Below are positions 24,663 to 35,240 of a stretch of DNA of 64,000 nucleotides, piece after piece (the first letter of the stretch is position 1; each line of letters starts with the position of its first letter). The DNA is taken from NCBI GenBank assembly GCA_964247055.1, contig OZ176056.1:7440001-7504000 (forward strand). Reading direction: 5' to 3'. The position numbers and the translations under genes were made by a program. The DNA comes from Paragordius varius. Taxonomy: Eukaryota > Nematomorpha. The notes under the pieces are model-generated. The model had not been told where the DNA came from. It did no database searches and worked only from the letters and a program-made list of their open reading frames with translations.

Positions 24663-25712
24663 ATATATTTATATATAAAAGATTTTAACTATATATGACT
24701 GTACAAGTCGGTCCTATCTATAGATTGTTAGGACGTTTGTATTTTTTTAAAAAAATTGTTTTCTTGGCCAAAAGAGGCGCGAGGGAGGGAGCGCCATAAG
24801 AATTTTAAGCCCCGGGCGCCGCAAATGCTCGACTGTCGACTAGAAATGCTATACTTTAGGATGCATTTTTGATTGCAGGTGATCATATAATTATTAACAA
24901 TAACATCAAAAATGGTTAATCTTGGTAATACAATGATCTGTATAGATTTTCAAAACGCCATAAAACTGGAAAATACTACACCTTGCTATTTCAAGACAAT
25001 ATATGTGTTTTGGTTAAAAATATGTCATAATATAGCAATAGTAAATTCGGTATCCGGCAATCTCGACCTTTTTACGATTATATTAGGATTACTAAGACAT
25101 TTGCACTGATATTTTCAGATGTATATTGTTTAAATAATTTTTAATCATTAAATAACTATGTAATTAAAGTCGTATGCTATTTTTTTTTAAAGTATATAGG
25201 GAGGCGGATTTTACGATAGTTGCTTTAATATCTTAAATTTATTGAGTGTGGAGCTAAATACAGGGGTTCCTCGCCTACATAAATGGCTTCATAAATGATT
25301 TATTATTGTCCCTTATAAATTTAATGTATTGCCATCACCTGTTTGCTTACACATGGGACTTTTTAGAATCATTGATATTCAAAATGGATGTTTTCAAGAA
25401 GTGGGTCGAATATACTTTATAAAAAACCAAAAATTAATTTGTAGGGTATCAAGTAATCATTAATAATTTTTTGACGGCCCTGTCCTCTAAAAAATGTTTA
25501 AAATGTAAAAGGGTATTTATATTCGTCTCAAAAACATACATACAAAATTTCAAAATTATATATAATAATATACACCATAGTTAAAATTGCGCATATAATT
25601 TATTTTATATGATTATATCACAAACGTAGTATATAACTCTGTGTAAAATATAGGTATAAATTTTTTTTGTGTCACATTGCACAAGGTGGTGGTATATTAA
25701 TCAGTATCCGTT
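24663..25712. other. Intergenic with GC-rich repeat scrap
   Basis: A GGCGCGAGGGAGGGAGCGCC segment near 24775-24830 resembles the GGCGTAGCT element body. An open frame at 24912-25109 has no support. Nothing else is recognised. Confidence 0.4.
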
Positions 25713-26039
25713 TCACCAACCGCAAGGTGAACCCCAGCAAGGACGTCTATCAGGCACGTAAAAAGCTCTCTGCACATGATAAAATCGTCGACCCCCACGG
25801 ATTCGCCGTTCATACATGGGGGGCGGACCGAACCCTGGACCGCCCGGAGGACCGCCATAAAAAGGGGCGGGACCGTCATCATAAAATTGTCTTTTGTTTC
25901 GTTCGAGGAAATGATTTTTGATGATTTTAGCAGATGGATTATTCGCAACTTGCTCCTCACCATACGTTAAAGGTATGATCAACCATGCCGCAATAAGAAA
26001 TGATAAAAAGAAGGACATTACTAAAATATTACGTATCAT
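25713..26039 (-). CDS. Secreted Gly/Pro-rich peptide precursor with NKR cleavage site
   Basis: This is a single-exon minus-strand gene of 108 residues. The start at 26039 was chosen because MIRNILVMSFFLSFLIAAWL begins a clean signal peptide (hydrophobic core residues about 5-22, likely cleavage near TYG-EE); an upstream Met at 26204 would put a long basic stretch before it. A short acidic propeptide (residues about 28-50) ends at NKR. The predicted mature chain starts QFYDDGPAPFYGGPPGGPGF, is rich in Gly, Pro, Tyr and Arg, and ends RRPCWGSPCGW with two Cys that could form a small disulfide loop. An N-terminal Gln after KR could cyclise to pyroglutamate. It is head to head with the 26.4-kb gene, which has the same architecture. 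The family is unrecognised; adhesive, cuticular or antimicrobial roles are guesses. Confidence 0.75.
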   Translation of the reverse strand: MIRNILVMSFFLSFLIAAWLIIPLTYGEEQVANNPSAKIIKNHFLERNKRQFYDDGPAPFYGGPPGGPGFGPPPMYERRIRGGRRFYHVQRAFYVPDRRPCWGSPCGW

Positions 26040-26444
26040 ATTGTAACTCCTTACGAAAATTGCTGTACTAAAAAAATTGATTGAAATACAAAATTTTAAA
26101 AAAATATGCCAAATTAAAAATGGTTGAAAGTTTCGATAAATGCGATTGATTAAAATTACCAATTTTTTACATATTGTTTTTTTATTAATCATTCTTGCAT
26201 GCATGATTAAGTTATAATTGTAATATTATAAATTAATTTAATATTTTAATTGCCTAGAGCAAATTATATTATATTACAGTTAATACCAAGATAATCGAAA
26301 TATTTAGTGGCTTAATATTGATTTGTCATTCTCATGAGATAAATAATTATGTAAAATCCTTTGGGCTCATTTTATAAGCTATAAATTAGGTATATATTAT
26401 AAAAGCAACACCCTATCCCATTTTTCGTTTTTTCTTAACCATAG
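26040..26444. promoter_or_regulatory. Shared divergent promoter region
   Basis: The 405 bp between the two start codons of the divergent secreted-peptide genes should hold both promoters. On the plus side a TATA-like TATTATAAAAG lies at about 26395, some 50 bp before the ATG at 26445. No minus-side TATA box is certain. Co-regulation is inferred from the arrangement. Confidence 0.45.
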
Positions 26445-27576
26445 ATGGGAAAGTTTATTGTTTTCGGGTTGGAACTTTTGGTAATCATTTCTATGCTCTT
26501 ATAATGTGTGAATTATAATTTATAAGGCTTATTTATGTATATAGATACTTTCAATACTATGCATTCAAGGGAAACCGATAACTACAGATTGTAAATGCGG
26601 TACTAACTGCGATCAAAATGATGTCGAATCAATGAGGCCAGAATTTAGGGCTAATTTGGACAAATATGCTTTTCAAATCACTCTACCTCAAAAAGATAGG
26701 CTTTTACCTACTAACAACGCGGAAATGGGCACTAATGAAAACGACAATGGTGCTGAAAAACGAAAAAAACGACAAATTGAAGAATATCGTAGAGGTGGGC
26801 CTAGGAGAAGGTATGTATTTGTTTTAGAAAAAAATCATTTGTGATTTATACTTTTTTTGATTAAAATATTACATTCTCCCTATTTTCATCGTTTTGATAC
26901 ATTGCTTTAACAAGTCTTTCAACAATTAAAACTTTTTTTTACGACACAGGCGCGGTTTTAGCCTGGAAACGAATCAAAACTTGCTTGCTTAAAATCAACT
27001 TACTTTATGTCTAAAATTGATTGTATTTGCGCATATGCAAAATTGCAACTATAAAGACATAACGTAAAAACATTTTTTTCAAAAGACAGCTGCTTTAATT
27101 GATTTTAAATATAGCACATCATCACAAATTGCAAAGCATGAAATAAAGATATATAATATATATTCCAATTGCAATGACACAATTTATAGAAGCAATTAAA
27201 AATCAATGCAAAAATAGTATGGTTGTTTTTTTGAAAAAAAAACATCATGTTTTTGCGTTTGGTTATAATTTCAATTTTTACTGTATTTGTATGTGTTAGG
27301 AACAACTATGGACCACGTGGTGGTAATAGAAGAAGATATCCCCCACCAAGAAATGGTCGCCGAGGTCCACCCCCTAGAGGCGGATGGGGTGGTTGGGGAC
27401 CCCCACCGCCACCACCCCATAGAGGCAGATGGGGTCCTCCCCCACCCCCTCCTCCACCCCCTAGAAGAGGAGGTGGTTGGGGTTGGGGCCCTCCGCCCCC
27501 CAGATGGCCGAGATCACCTGGTTGGGGAGGAGCACCCTGGGGTGGTCCCTGGGGCGGGCCAGGACCTTGGTGGTAA
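26445..27576 (+). CDS. Secreted Gly/Pro/Arg/Trp-rich precursor with RKKR cleavage site
   Basis: Exons 26445-26480, 26545-26810 and 27300-27576 join in phase (579 nt, 192 residues). Exon 1 MGKFIVFGLELL joins ILSILCIQGKPITTDCKCG to form a signal peptide, cleaved near IQG-KP. The propeptide (residues about 22-85) holds CKCGTNC and an acidic NENDNGAE run and ends with the furin-type site KRKKR. The mature region starts QIEEYRRGGPRRRNNYGPRG and continues with low-complexity GGWGGWGPPPPPP-type repeats to GGPGPWW. The Gly/Pro/Trp/Arg bias makes exon 3 strikingly GC-rich in an 80% AT setting. Proline/glycine-rich basic peptides are known as antimicrobial or structural secretions, but no orthologue is recognised. 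Intron 1 is 64 nt; intron 2 contains a MITE. An AATAAA lies at about 27606. The antisense frame over exon 3 is a shadow. Confidence 0.85.
27045..27290. repeat. ACAGTAAAAATTG-type MITE, copy e (decayed left end)
   Basis: The left part has ACTATAAAGACATAACGTAA and CAAAAGACAGC; the right part has AGTATGGTTGTTTTTTTG and GTTATAATTTCAATTTTTAC followed by TGTA. It ends about 10 nt before the 3' splice site at 27299, so its T-rich right end acts as the pyrimidine tract. Confidence 0.75.
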
Positions 27577-27760
27577 AATGAAACGTTTTTGTAACAAGAC
27601 AAGACAATAAATAGAAAACAAGACACCGATACAAAAAAATAAATCATGTAGACATGTGAATCATTTTTATAGCACAATATATCATTTTTATATTATTTTT
27701 CATAATTTCATGATTTGTTACACAATAACGATATTAATTATTTAAATGATCAATTTTTAG

Positions 27761-28250
27761 CCAACCTTTAAAAGATATTTTCTCTGCCAAAAAAGAGGTG
27801 ACCTATATTAGGATCGCATCTCTTGAGGAACGTCGACCTTTTCATTCTTCCATTTTAAGATTCAAAGCAGATAGATTTCCACATTATAAAGTCGATATTG
27901 AATGCCCTTTATACAATTCCAAATATTTGGAGAAAAAATCACCATGTCTTTTAAAGCTTTGTGAAGTTTTATGTAGATGTCAGTGAATTAAACATATCTT
28001 GCGAATCTAAGGCGATTTGCACGCAAACATTCGATAAGTGGAGTCATTTGTAGGACTGTACATGGCTCAAATTTATCATTGTAGTTTTAGAGGTTGGGGT
28101 TTGTTACACAATGTATAGTTTTGATTTTTTCTGCTTGTTGTAACTTGCACGAATCTATTTTGGTTAAAGCCATTGCTTCTGTTGCTCAAATTAGGGATCG
28201 TATTCGAATGGGATTATATATTGTTCACGTCTTTAAAGTTGTAGACTGTT
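27761..28250 (+). pseudogene. Coding-like segments of an unrecognised gene
   Basis: After a TTTTTAG acceptor at 27760 the frame reads QPLKDIFSAKKEVTYIRIAS, LEERRPFHSSILRFKADRFP, HYKVDIECPLYNSKYLEKKS, then shifts frame to FYVDVSELNISCESKAICTQ and TFDKWSHL. A possible 45-nt intron then leads to RGWGLLHN. Further on, KAIASVAQIRDRIRMGLYIV (about 28168-28227) also looks coding. At least one frame change has no splice explanation. The terminal-exon-like piece at 29118-29233 may belong to the same gene. No family is recognised. Confidence 0.35.
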
Positions 28251-29117
28251 TTATTCGCTTGTTCATAAAGTGTTCAAGGACCTCTTAGAGATGCTTAAGA
28301 AATTAAATTTCCTTGGTGTATTAGTTTCTTAGCATGAGCATAACGATTGAGCAATATTCTTTTTATTTAATTAATGTTTTTAAAAATTCATTTTGATAGA
28401 AATCGTGAAAATTTTCAATGACAAATAAGTAGTTAGGATGGCCGGCTAAAATTCTTTAATATTGGCCAAATTTCACTATATTTTTTTCAAGTACTAATCA
28501 CATATAGAGTCTAATAATTATTCCATATAATTTTACAAAAGTGATAGCAAAAATTTATGGCCAAGGTTAAATTAATTATATATATATGTGCGATTTTTGT
28601 GGAAAAAACCTTTAAAAAATAAATTTTAAAAGATAGTAAATGTATGATGCACATCTAGTATGTTTTAAACGCAATAAAATTGAGAGATCTGCTATTTTAT
28701 ATTGATAGTCAAAAAATGCTGTTAGAAATTTTTTTATTAAATTGATTTGTCCAGCCATCTTGCAACATTTTAAATTTATAATAAAAACAGTCATATACAG
28801 TAAAGCGCAATAGGACAAATCTCTGTTAATGCAAAAGGTATTTTATTCATATTTGAGAAGCTATGTATATTCGTTTTAATAGTTGTATCACTAATATATT
28901 CTGATTGAAAATTATATCACGTTTCTCATTGTGGTTTTGGCTTTTTACCTTAGGAATGATATTGGAAAATTAGTACTTTTGGGGTAATTGTATCCTAATC
29001 GGCAATAAGGAACATTAGGCTAAATATTTTTTTTAATTAAAGTTAATTACCAAATTTTTAAAAAATTGATTATACAATATAAATGTAAAACAATATTAAC
29101 TAATTTATACTTTAAAG
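28251..29117. other. No gene recognised
   Basis: This AT-rich sequence lies between two coding-like segments and could be an intron of the same unresolved gene. No repeat ends were recognised. Confidence 0.3.
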
Positions 29118-29233
29118 GGCTTTTAAAGTCTCAAACTAGAACCGATAATAAGGCAATTTTAATAAAATTGGGCGAAAATGCCGAGGTTTGGAAGAAGAAT
29201 ATGGCAATCATAGTTGAAAACCTAAAATGTTAA
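29118..29233 (+). CDS. Possible terminal exon, unrecognised
   Basis: After TTTAAAG, the frame reads LLKSQTRTDNKAILIKLGEN followed by AEVWKKNMAIIVENLKC and TAA. The amino-acid balance is protein-like in a region where random frames are Ile/Lys/Asn/Phe-dominated. No upstream partner is certain. Confidence 0.3.
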
Positions 29234-29544
29234 TGGGTAACATATTTTTATTGTCGGGAAAAAATCACTATTTTTGGATATCATTTTTAGATTTATTAAA
29301 ATATTTTTAGGTAATTTATTTTGTTGGAAACACTAAAATGTTATTGGGAAACATATGTTGAATGATAAATAAAATATTTGATTATTGGAAATTAATGTTT
29401 GATTGTTGGAAACACTAAGTGTGTTATTCAGTAAGAAAAATTTTTGCTTTTTCTATATTTATAAAAATGGAAAATTCTAGCGTTGTGATTGTTTCCAGAA
29501 AACAGGTAGAGCCATTCATAGCCAAATGTCGAAAAAATATAATC

Positions 29545-29830
29545 ATTAATCCCCGACAATAGCTTTCCCTTTTTTTGAATTAGGCGTCCAGTTCAGGCCC
29601 ATCCCGTGTAAAAAACGGCTTTTTTTTGAAAACAGAATTCCACATAAATCGTGTCTTTGAGACAATTTTCCGGAAAACGTGTTAAAACATTCGATTTCAA
29701 ATATGATTCTTTTTCACTTTGCGCCGAACATAGTCAGATCGCTTTTTTGATTCCCTCCATAAAATGCCATTTTTTTCAAAAAACCAAGTCCACAAAAATA
29801 ATTTCTTAAATCTATTTTTCGCCCAAGGTA
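29545..29830. repeat. Inverted partial copy of the ACTAGCGTAAATC repeat
   Basis: TTGAATTAGGCGTCCAGTTC, CCCATCCCGTGTAAAAAACG and GAGACAATTTTCCGGAAAAC are complements of the central part of the copies at 24097-24662 and 63174-63758. Confidence 0.75.
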
Positions 29831-29859
29831 TGGGACCGTAAAAATTCAATGAGGATTTC

Positions 29860-31200
29860 AGGTATTCCCCGTTGCAAAAATTTTAGTCCGTTTTTTATTT
29901 TGGCTACTGGGTAAGGAGATACTCGCTAAAAACTGCCCCGTCATATCAAAATAGCTTTCCTTTGGGGTTAAATTTAAAGCCTTTCAGGCCATTTAAGATC
30001 AAAAGGTGCTTAAAATATTACCCGTAACAATGCAAAAATTGTCGTACGGTTTTTTAATTAGCCGTTAATTAGGCTTACGCCCTTTTTAATGCGCTATCAT
30101 TGAACTATTATTTAGTTTTAAAGCCATTCTTCCAAATATTAAGATCATATATTGATGATTCCAGGTATTCCCCTATAAAAAAATTATTTATTAAACGTCT
30201 TTTTTATCCCCTCTGGGTAGGGGCTACTCGCCTACAACTGGGCCACCATATCGATACAGCGTGACTTTGGAGGCAAAATTTAGAAAACTTATTAGGCCAT
30301 ATGAATTAAATAAGGGCTTGAAATAATACCAGAATTAAGGCAATTTAATTGAGCGTTTTTTTGTTTCGCCCCTGGTTAAGGGGTTACCCGCGTAAAACTG
30401 CGTCCCTATATCGATACAGCATCCCTTTAAAGCCAAAAAAAACCTATTAGAACTAAGTGATTTCAATAAGAGCTTAAAATATTTATTACCCCTTAAAAAA
30501 CATTTAGTATATGGGTTATTTTAATGAGTCGCTAAGTAAAGTTTTACGCCCTGAAAAATGCGCCGCCATAGAATATTTTTTAGTTTTTAAGGAATATTTC
30601 CAAGAATTAAAGGAACATATGGAATCCATGATATTTCCAGATATTTCCCGTATAAAGGCAAAAATTTTCCGCAGCGCTTTTTTATACCTGCCCCTAAGTA
30701 AGGAGATTCGCCAAAAACTGCGCCACTATATAGAAATTGAGTTGTCTTGAAGCTAATTTACAGAAAGTAAATGAAGCCATATCCAATTAAAAGCTTGAAG
30801 TATAAGCCGTAACTAGGTAAAAATTAAGGTCATGCGTTTTTTATTAGCCGTTAATTTAGGGCCTTTATGCCCTAAAAATACGCCATCATATAGCGAATAT
30901 TTAGTGTTGAGGTATTTTTTTTAAACCCATTAAACGATGGTATCAAAGATGATTTCATGTATTAGGCAAAGAATTTAACTCATCATATAGGTCTATGGGG
31001 AGTCTACCGGTTTAAAACTGAGACGCCATACAAAAATGGCCTAGTTTTGGAGCTAATTTTCAAAGAACTTAAGAAGCCTTACGAATTCAATTAAATACTA
31101 CCCATAAACAGGTAAAAATTATAGTATATCGGTTTTTCTCGTTACCCGTCAATTTGGGGCCTTCACACCAGTATACAATATATTGTTATGAATGTACAGT
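29860..31200. repeat. Degenerate long tandem array (about 200-300 bp units)
   Basis: A set of motifs recurs in order four or five times: a TATTCCC..TATAAAAA start, GGTAAGGAGATACTCG or GGTAGGGGCTACTCGCC, AAAACTGCGCC, ATATCGATACAGC, TTTGGAGCTAATTT and TAAGGGCTTGAAATA, then TTAGCCGTTAATTTAGG. Units are diverged and vary in length, so the array is old. The 79-residue open frame at 30511-30750 is one unit read through and shows no domain. GC content is higher than the surroundings. Confidence 0.6.
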
Positions 31201-32453
31201 TTTGAAAATTCTATAAGATCATAACTATTAAATAATGTTTCGAAGTAATCCACATATATGGATCACAATTTTGCTGAGCCCTTTTTCCAAATATCGGCTT
31301 CGCAGGCTCCAACATACACTATCATGTTTACCACGATTTTATTATATGAGATATACAAAAAATAGAACCATGAATGAGAACGTATTATAAAGTTTTCCGA
31401 TGGTGTGTAAGCCATATATAACTACTCCATTAGGAAAAATTACACTAATTACAATGATCAACCGCATCACAGGTTATGCACTTTTATATATATAGGTATT
31501 TTACAAATTCAAGAAGCCCAAATGACGTCCTCGGGGGGAATAGCAGCCCTAAGCTAGTATAATTGATAATGATAGATTGTAGTGATATTTTTGGATAGAA
31601 GCATAACTTTTACAAATATTTTAATATAATGGAGGCATAATTTTGCGATTTTTCGATATCGAGCAGTATCACATAATAGACAATTGACATGGTTTATAAT
31701 TAACACTACAGTGAAATTTTAAAGGTAGTTTTATATGCCATTAATCTTATTTATAAACTACTGTTTTAAAAGATGTTTAAACTGAAATTCAATGATAACA
31801 TTTTTCTCCAATATATATATAAATATAGTAGAATGCGTTTGCAAAACACGATTGAATTAACAGCTGATTTTAAATCAATTATATTTAGTGTTTGCTGGTC
31901 TAGATATAACCAAAACGTTTTCTAAAATTATTGCATTATCTAACCATACAACAATTTTAGCGATTTAAAATTGAAGAAAAAATGGCGGCATAAAAGTTTG
32001 ACATGAGATTTTTTGCAAGTTTACATTTTTTAAAAAATTTGAAGCAGGCACCTAGTAAGCCAAAATATATTATAAAATTTGGCCTATTCAATGCTTTTTA
32101 ATTTTATTTTTTAATCGCTATGGGATATCATAACCCAAAAGGTAGTAAATATTTTGTATAATTTAAACTACACTTATCGATTTGTACAATATTTGTTTGT
32201 GATTTAAAAATTTATAGGTCCTGACCTTTTTAACCATTTTTATTTTTAATATTAAAATCGTACAATTCTAGTTAATGCCTGACTAAGTCAATATTGGCTT
32301 AGCTTTTCGAAATTCGTTGTGTCTTTTGAGTGGGCTAACTTGACCTTGAAAAAACGAAAACATCTAACACTTATTTATATTTATTAAGTTATTATATTAA
32401 ATTGTCAAATTTTTTTTGAAACGAATAAAATTCGATATAAATTTAAAACAACC
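31201..32453. other. Intergenic/5' flank of secreted Tyr-rich gene
   Basis: At about 31970-32130 a fragment (AAAATGGCGGCATAAAAGTT, TGACATGAGATTTTTTGCAA) resembles the inner part of the GATTCAAATTGGGG palindromic repeat in reverse. Near 32440 GATATAAATTTAAAAC precedes the ATG. No gene was seen. Confidence 0.4.
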
Positions 32454-34189
32454 ATGAAAATATTTTCAGCTTTAATTGGATTGATTGTGTTGGAGGTTTT
32501 TGAAATTACCTACAGTATTCCAAGTATGTGTTTAATATTATAAAAAAAATTTACTAAATTATTTTATCCACAATAAATATGTTTTTTTTATTTTTCATTA
32601 GCGAAAACAGCAAGGCCTTTGATCGAATTTGTGAAAAAGAATGGTGGTATCAAAATTTTTCAATCCTCCGACAATGCAAATGTCACTTTCGGTATAATTT
32701 TATAAAACAATATCACAATTTAACAAATTAACTTATTATCCAATTTTAGATTCATCGCCAAAACACAAACATACGTTTAAAGTGTTCGACTGTAACGCAA
32801 CAATCATTTTTTTGACCACTGTGAACAGTGATTTGATTATGGGTAAATACTATATAATTTAGTGTCAAATTATATATTATCGCAATAAGACTTACGGTAA
32901 AAATTGATGCGGACAAAACGTAAAAATAATAAGACAAATATTTTTTTCTAAAAGACAATTATATTTTTCAAATTCATTTCAAATATTACTTATTGTTTTG
33001 AGTTGCAAAATAAGGTTTAGATGTGTAAATTGCAATACACTCAATTATATTTTTAAAAAATGTAATTAAGTTTGTGTAAGAAAAAGGTTAGTAAAAGTAG
33101 ACTTGTTTAAAAAAAATATTTGTCTTTTTTCACGTTTTGCCCGTATATTTTAATTTTAAGGTAAAATAAAAACATCTCAAAAATTTGAAAAAACTTTCTA
33201 GACTTTCAACTCAAAGAAAATGGAAAAGTCGAAGAATTGTCTTATGACGCCAACATTTTTTCATCCGTGATAGAAAATGATTTGGAAAACGCGACAACTA
33301 CTGAAGTCATGAGTCAATCTACACAGGCCAATGCAAAAACCAGTGTGGAGAGCCCAGTCCTAAAACGCCAAAAAAGAGGTGGTTGGGTGGTTTACGATGA
33401 ATACGGCTCGGAAGATTATTATGAAGTATATTTTTATGGTGTGCATTGTGTGCAAAATCAAAAATGGATTTCTGATCTATAATTTATACATTTTATTTAT
33501 ATTATTTTTAGGAATACGGTATGTATGTACGTTTGATTAACATCTATTTTATAATCCTGATAATTTTGTAAAAACATATTTTTTAATCTATAGAGTACAG
33601 GAGACCTCCAAGAGATTATAATTATTGCTATGGTTATTATTGTAATAAAGATTATAGCGAATCCTACGTTTCAGGATTCAATGATAGACTTGTAATTGTA
33701 AGTCGAATGGTGAGTAATGGCCAAACGGATTACCAACAAACTGTTTTAAAAATTAATACGCTGACTAAATCACTGAAATCAAAACCATTGGCCATGATTG
33801 TTAAGGTTTTCTTTAAATTAGTTTATTTTGAAGTAAAAATTGAAATTATATACAGACAAAATGTAAAAATATATAAAAGAAAACGTAATTTTACAAAGGA
33901 CCACCATCCATACTTTTCACTTTAATCTTTCCCATATGAAATATTATATAATTATTATTGTCAATATGATTGATTTTGTTTTACCAATATACATCTAAAT
34001 TGTGCAATATTAAACATTGATTCCAAAAATCAACATTCAAAAGGTAGTCTTTTAGAAAATAATTTGCCTTTATTTTTAGTTTTTCCGTATAATTTCATTT
34101 TTAATGTAATAAAATCTTATTTTTTTAATATATTATAGATATCATCGAACAAAAAGACTCCAGTTTTGGCGCAACTAATAGCCCATTAA
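32454..34189 (+). CDS. Secreted precursor with RQKR site and Tyr/Asp-rich mature chain
   Basis: Seven exons (32454-32523, 32602-32691, 32750-32842, 33202-33425, 33512-33518, 33594-33697, 34139-34189) join in phase to 639 nt, 212 residues. MKIFSALIGLIVLEVFEITY forms the signal peptide, cleaved near TYS-IP. The propeptide (residues about 22-142) contains one Cys (FDCNAT) and N-glycosylation sequons NVT and NAT. The furin-type motif LKRQKR precedes GGWVVYDEYGSEDYYEEYGE, then RRPPRDYNYCYGYYCNKDY with two Cys. The tail ends LAQLIAH. Exon 5 is only 7 nt (GAATACG) but is needed to keep the Tyr-rich frame; skipping it shifts the frame. Introns 3 and 6 carry MITEs. Architecture matches the neighbouring precursors at 25.7 and 26.4 kb. 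No orthologue is recognised. Confidence 0.75.
32893..33166. repeat. ACAGTAAAAATTG-type MITE, copy f
   Basis: It starts ACGGTAAAAATTGATGCGGA with CAAAACGTAAAAATAATAAG and ends with CACGTTTTGCCCGTATATTT, TAATTTTAAGGT. It is intronic (32843-33201), with the right end 35 nt before the acceptor. Confidence 0.85.
33831..34110. repeat. ACAGTAAAAATTG-type MITE, copy g
   Basis: It starts AGTAAAAATTGAAATTATAT with ACAGACAAAATG and ends TTTTTCCGTATAATTTCATT, TTTAATGTAA. It is intronic (33698-34138), with the right end about 28 nt before the acceptor. An open frame at 33707-33925 is a read through it. Confidence 0.8.
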
Positions 34190-34543
34190 CGGAGCGAAGA
34201 CAAATTAATCATAGATTTAGTATATATTTTTAGTGGGAAAACATGAAATAGAATGATCCAATTATATTAATCAAATACCACCATCTTTTTAATTTGTTCT
34301 AAAATAAATGTGGGCATATCAATTGCAAAATTGTATTAATAGAATATTCAGTTTTTCTGTATTTGAGTTAATTATTGTTAGTGCATTCATAGAGCCGTCC
34401 TGCTCTGACTTTCTGGCAGGTACCGATTTAATTGGGTTAAACCAACCCGGTTTCGGTTCCACCTCCAAGATTAATTTGTACGTTTTTATTTGAAATAATA
34501 TTGTTTTAATTAATAATTATATGTGATTGTTTGTATGATAACA

Positions 34544-35240
34544 TTTTTTCTGGCTTACGAGTGGTGATTTAAAAAAGTCATTTACACTTTTATGGTGAGT
34601 GCGCCGTATCAGAAAATAGCGAAATTTGCAAATTTACATAAGTTTTTTGGTGAAAGCTAGAGATTTTATTCCAAAAAATATTACTAAAATATATCTAAAC
34701 TATATAAAAGCAAAACAGAATTTTCTAAAAATATTGATTTTTGGATGTGGGCTCCGAAAGCCTCAAATTTTTTAGCTTGATAATGATCTAGTCCTTTTAA
34801 ACCCAAAAAAGCCATGATATTTGATAAAAATATTGAATATACGCTAAATTTTGATATCAACTAAAAATATTTTTTAATTAATGTATACCGTGTTTAATAT
34901 AATTTTTAAAAAATTTTGTTGAAATATACCTCATACTATTTTGAGTCAAATTAAAACGGTTTATAAACGCCTCATGATATCATAAAAACACTTTCTCTGT
35001 ATAATTTTATAATGCTGAAAAAGTCTATTTCCTAAGAAATTTGATTAAGATATTCGTTTGTCTTCTAATTTATAAATATTGTGTTTTTTAGAAAAATTCA
35101 TAATTTTTAAGCTAACGAACCTTAAAATGCAATGTTCAACATCCTCGAATTTTATAGAAAAAGTTTTTTTTATGATATCTTAAAGCGTTTTAAAGATTTT
35201 CATCATGAGTCTCCTGATACAGTTTCCTATCAAGCACTGT
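34544..35240. repeat. Left arm of a diverged inverted repeat pair
   Basis: GGCTTACGAGTGGTGATTTA, TTTACACTTTTATGGTGAGT, ATATCAGAAAATAG-like and GGGCTCCGAAA blocks match, inverted, the arm at 41030-41745 over several hundred bases at perhaps two-thirds identity. Shorter related pieces lie at 38140-38300 and 38540-38640. No transposase was seen between the arms. Confidence 0.6.

Noticed and set aside
27306-27677. 123-residue minus-strand Pro/Gly-rich frame
   Set aside because: It is antisense to the GC-rich exon of the secreted protein. Complementary Pro/Gly codons keep both strands open, and the sense strand has signal peptide and splicing.
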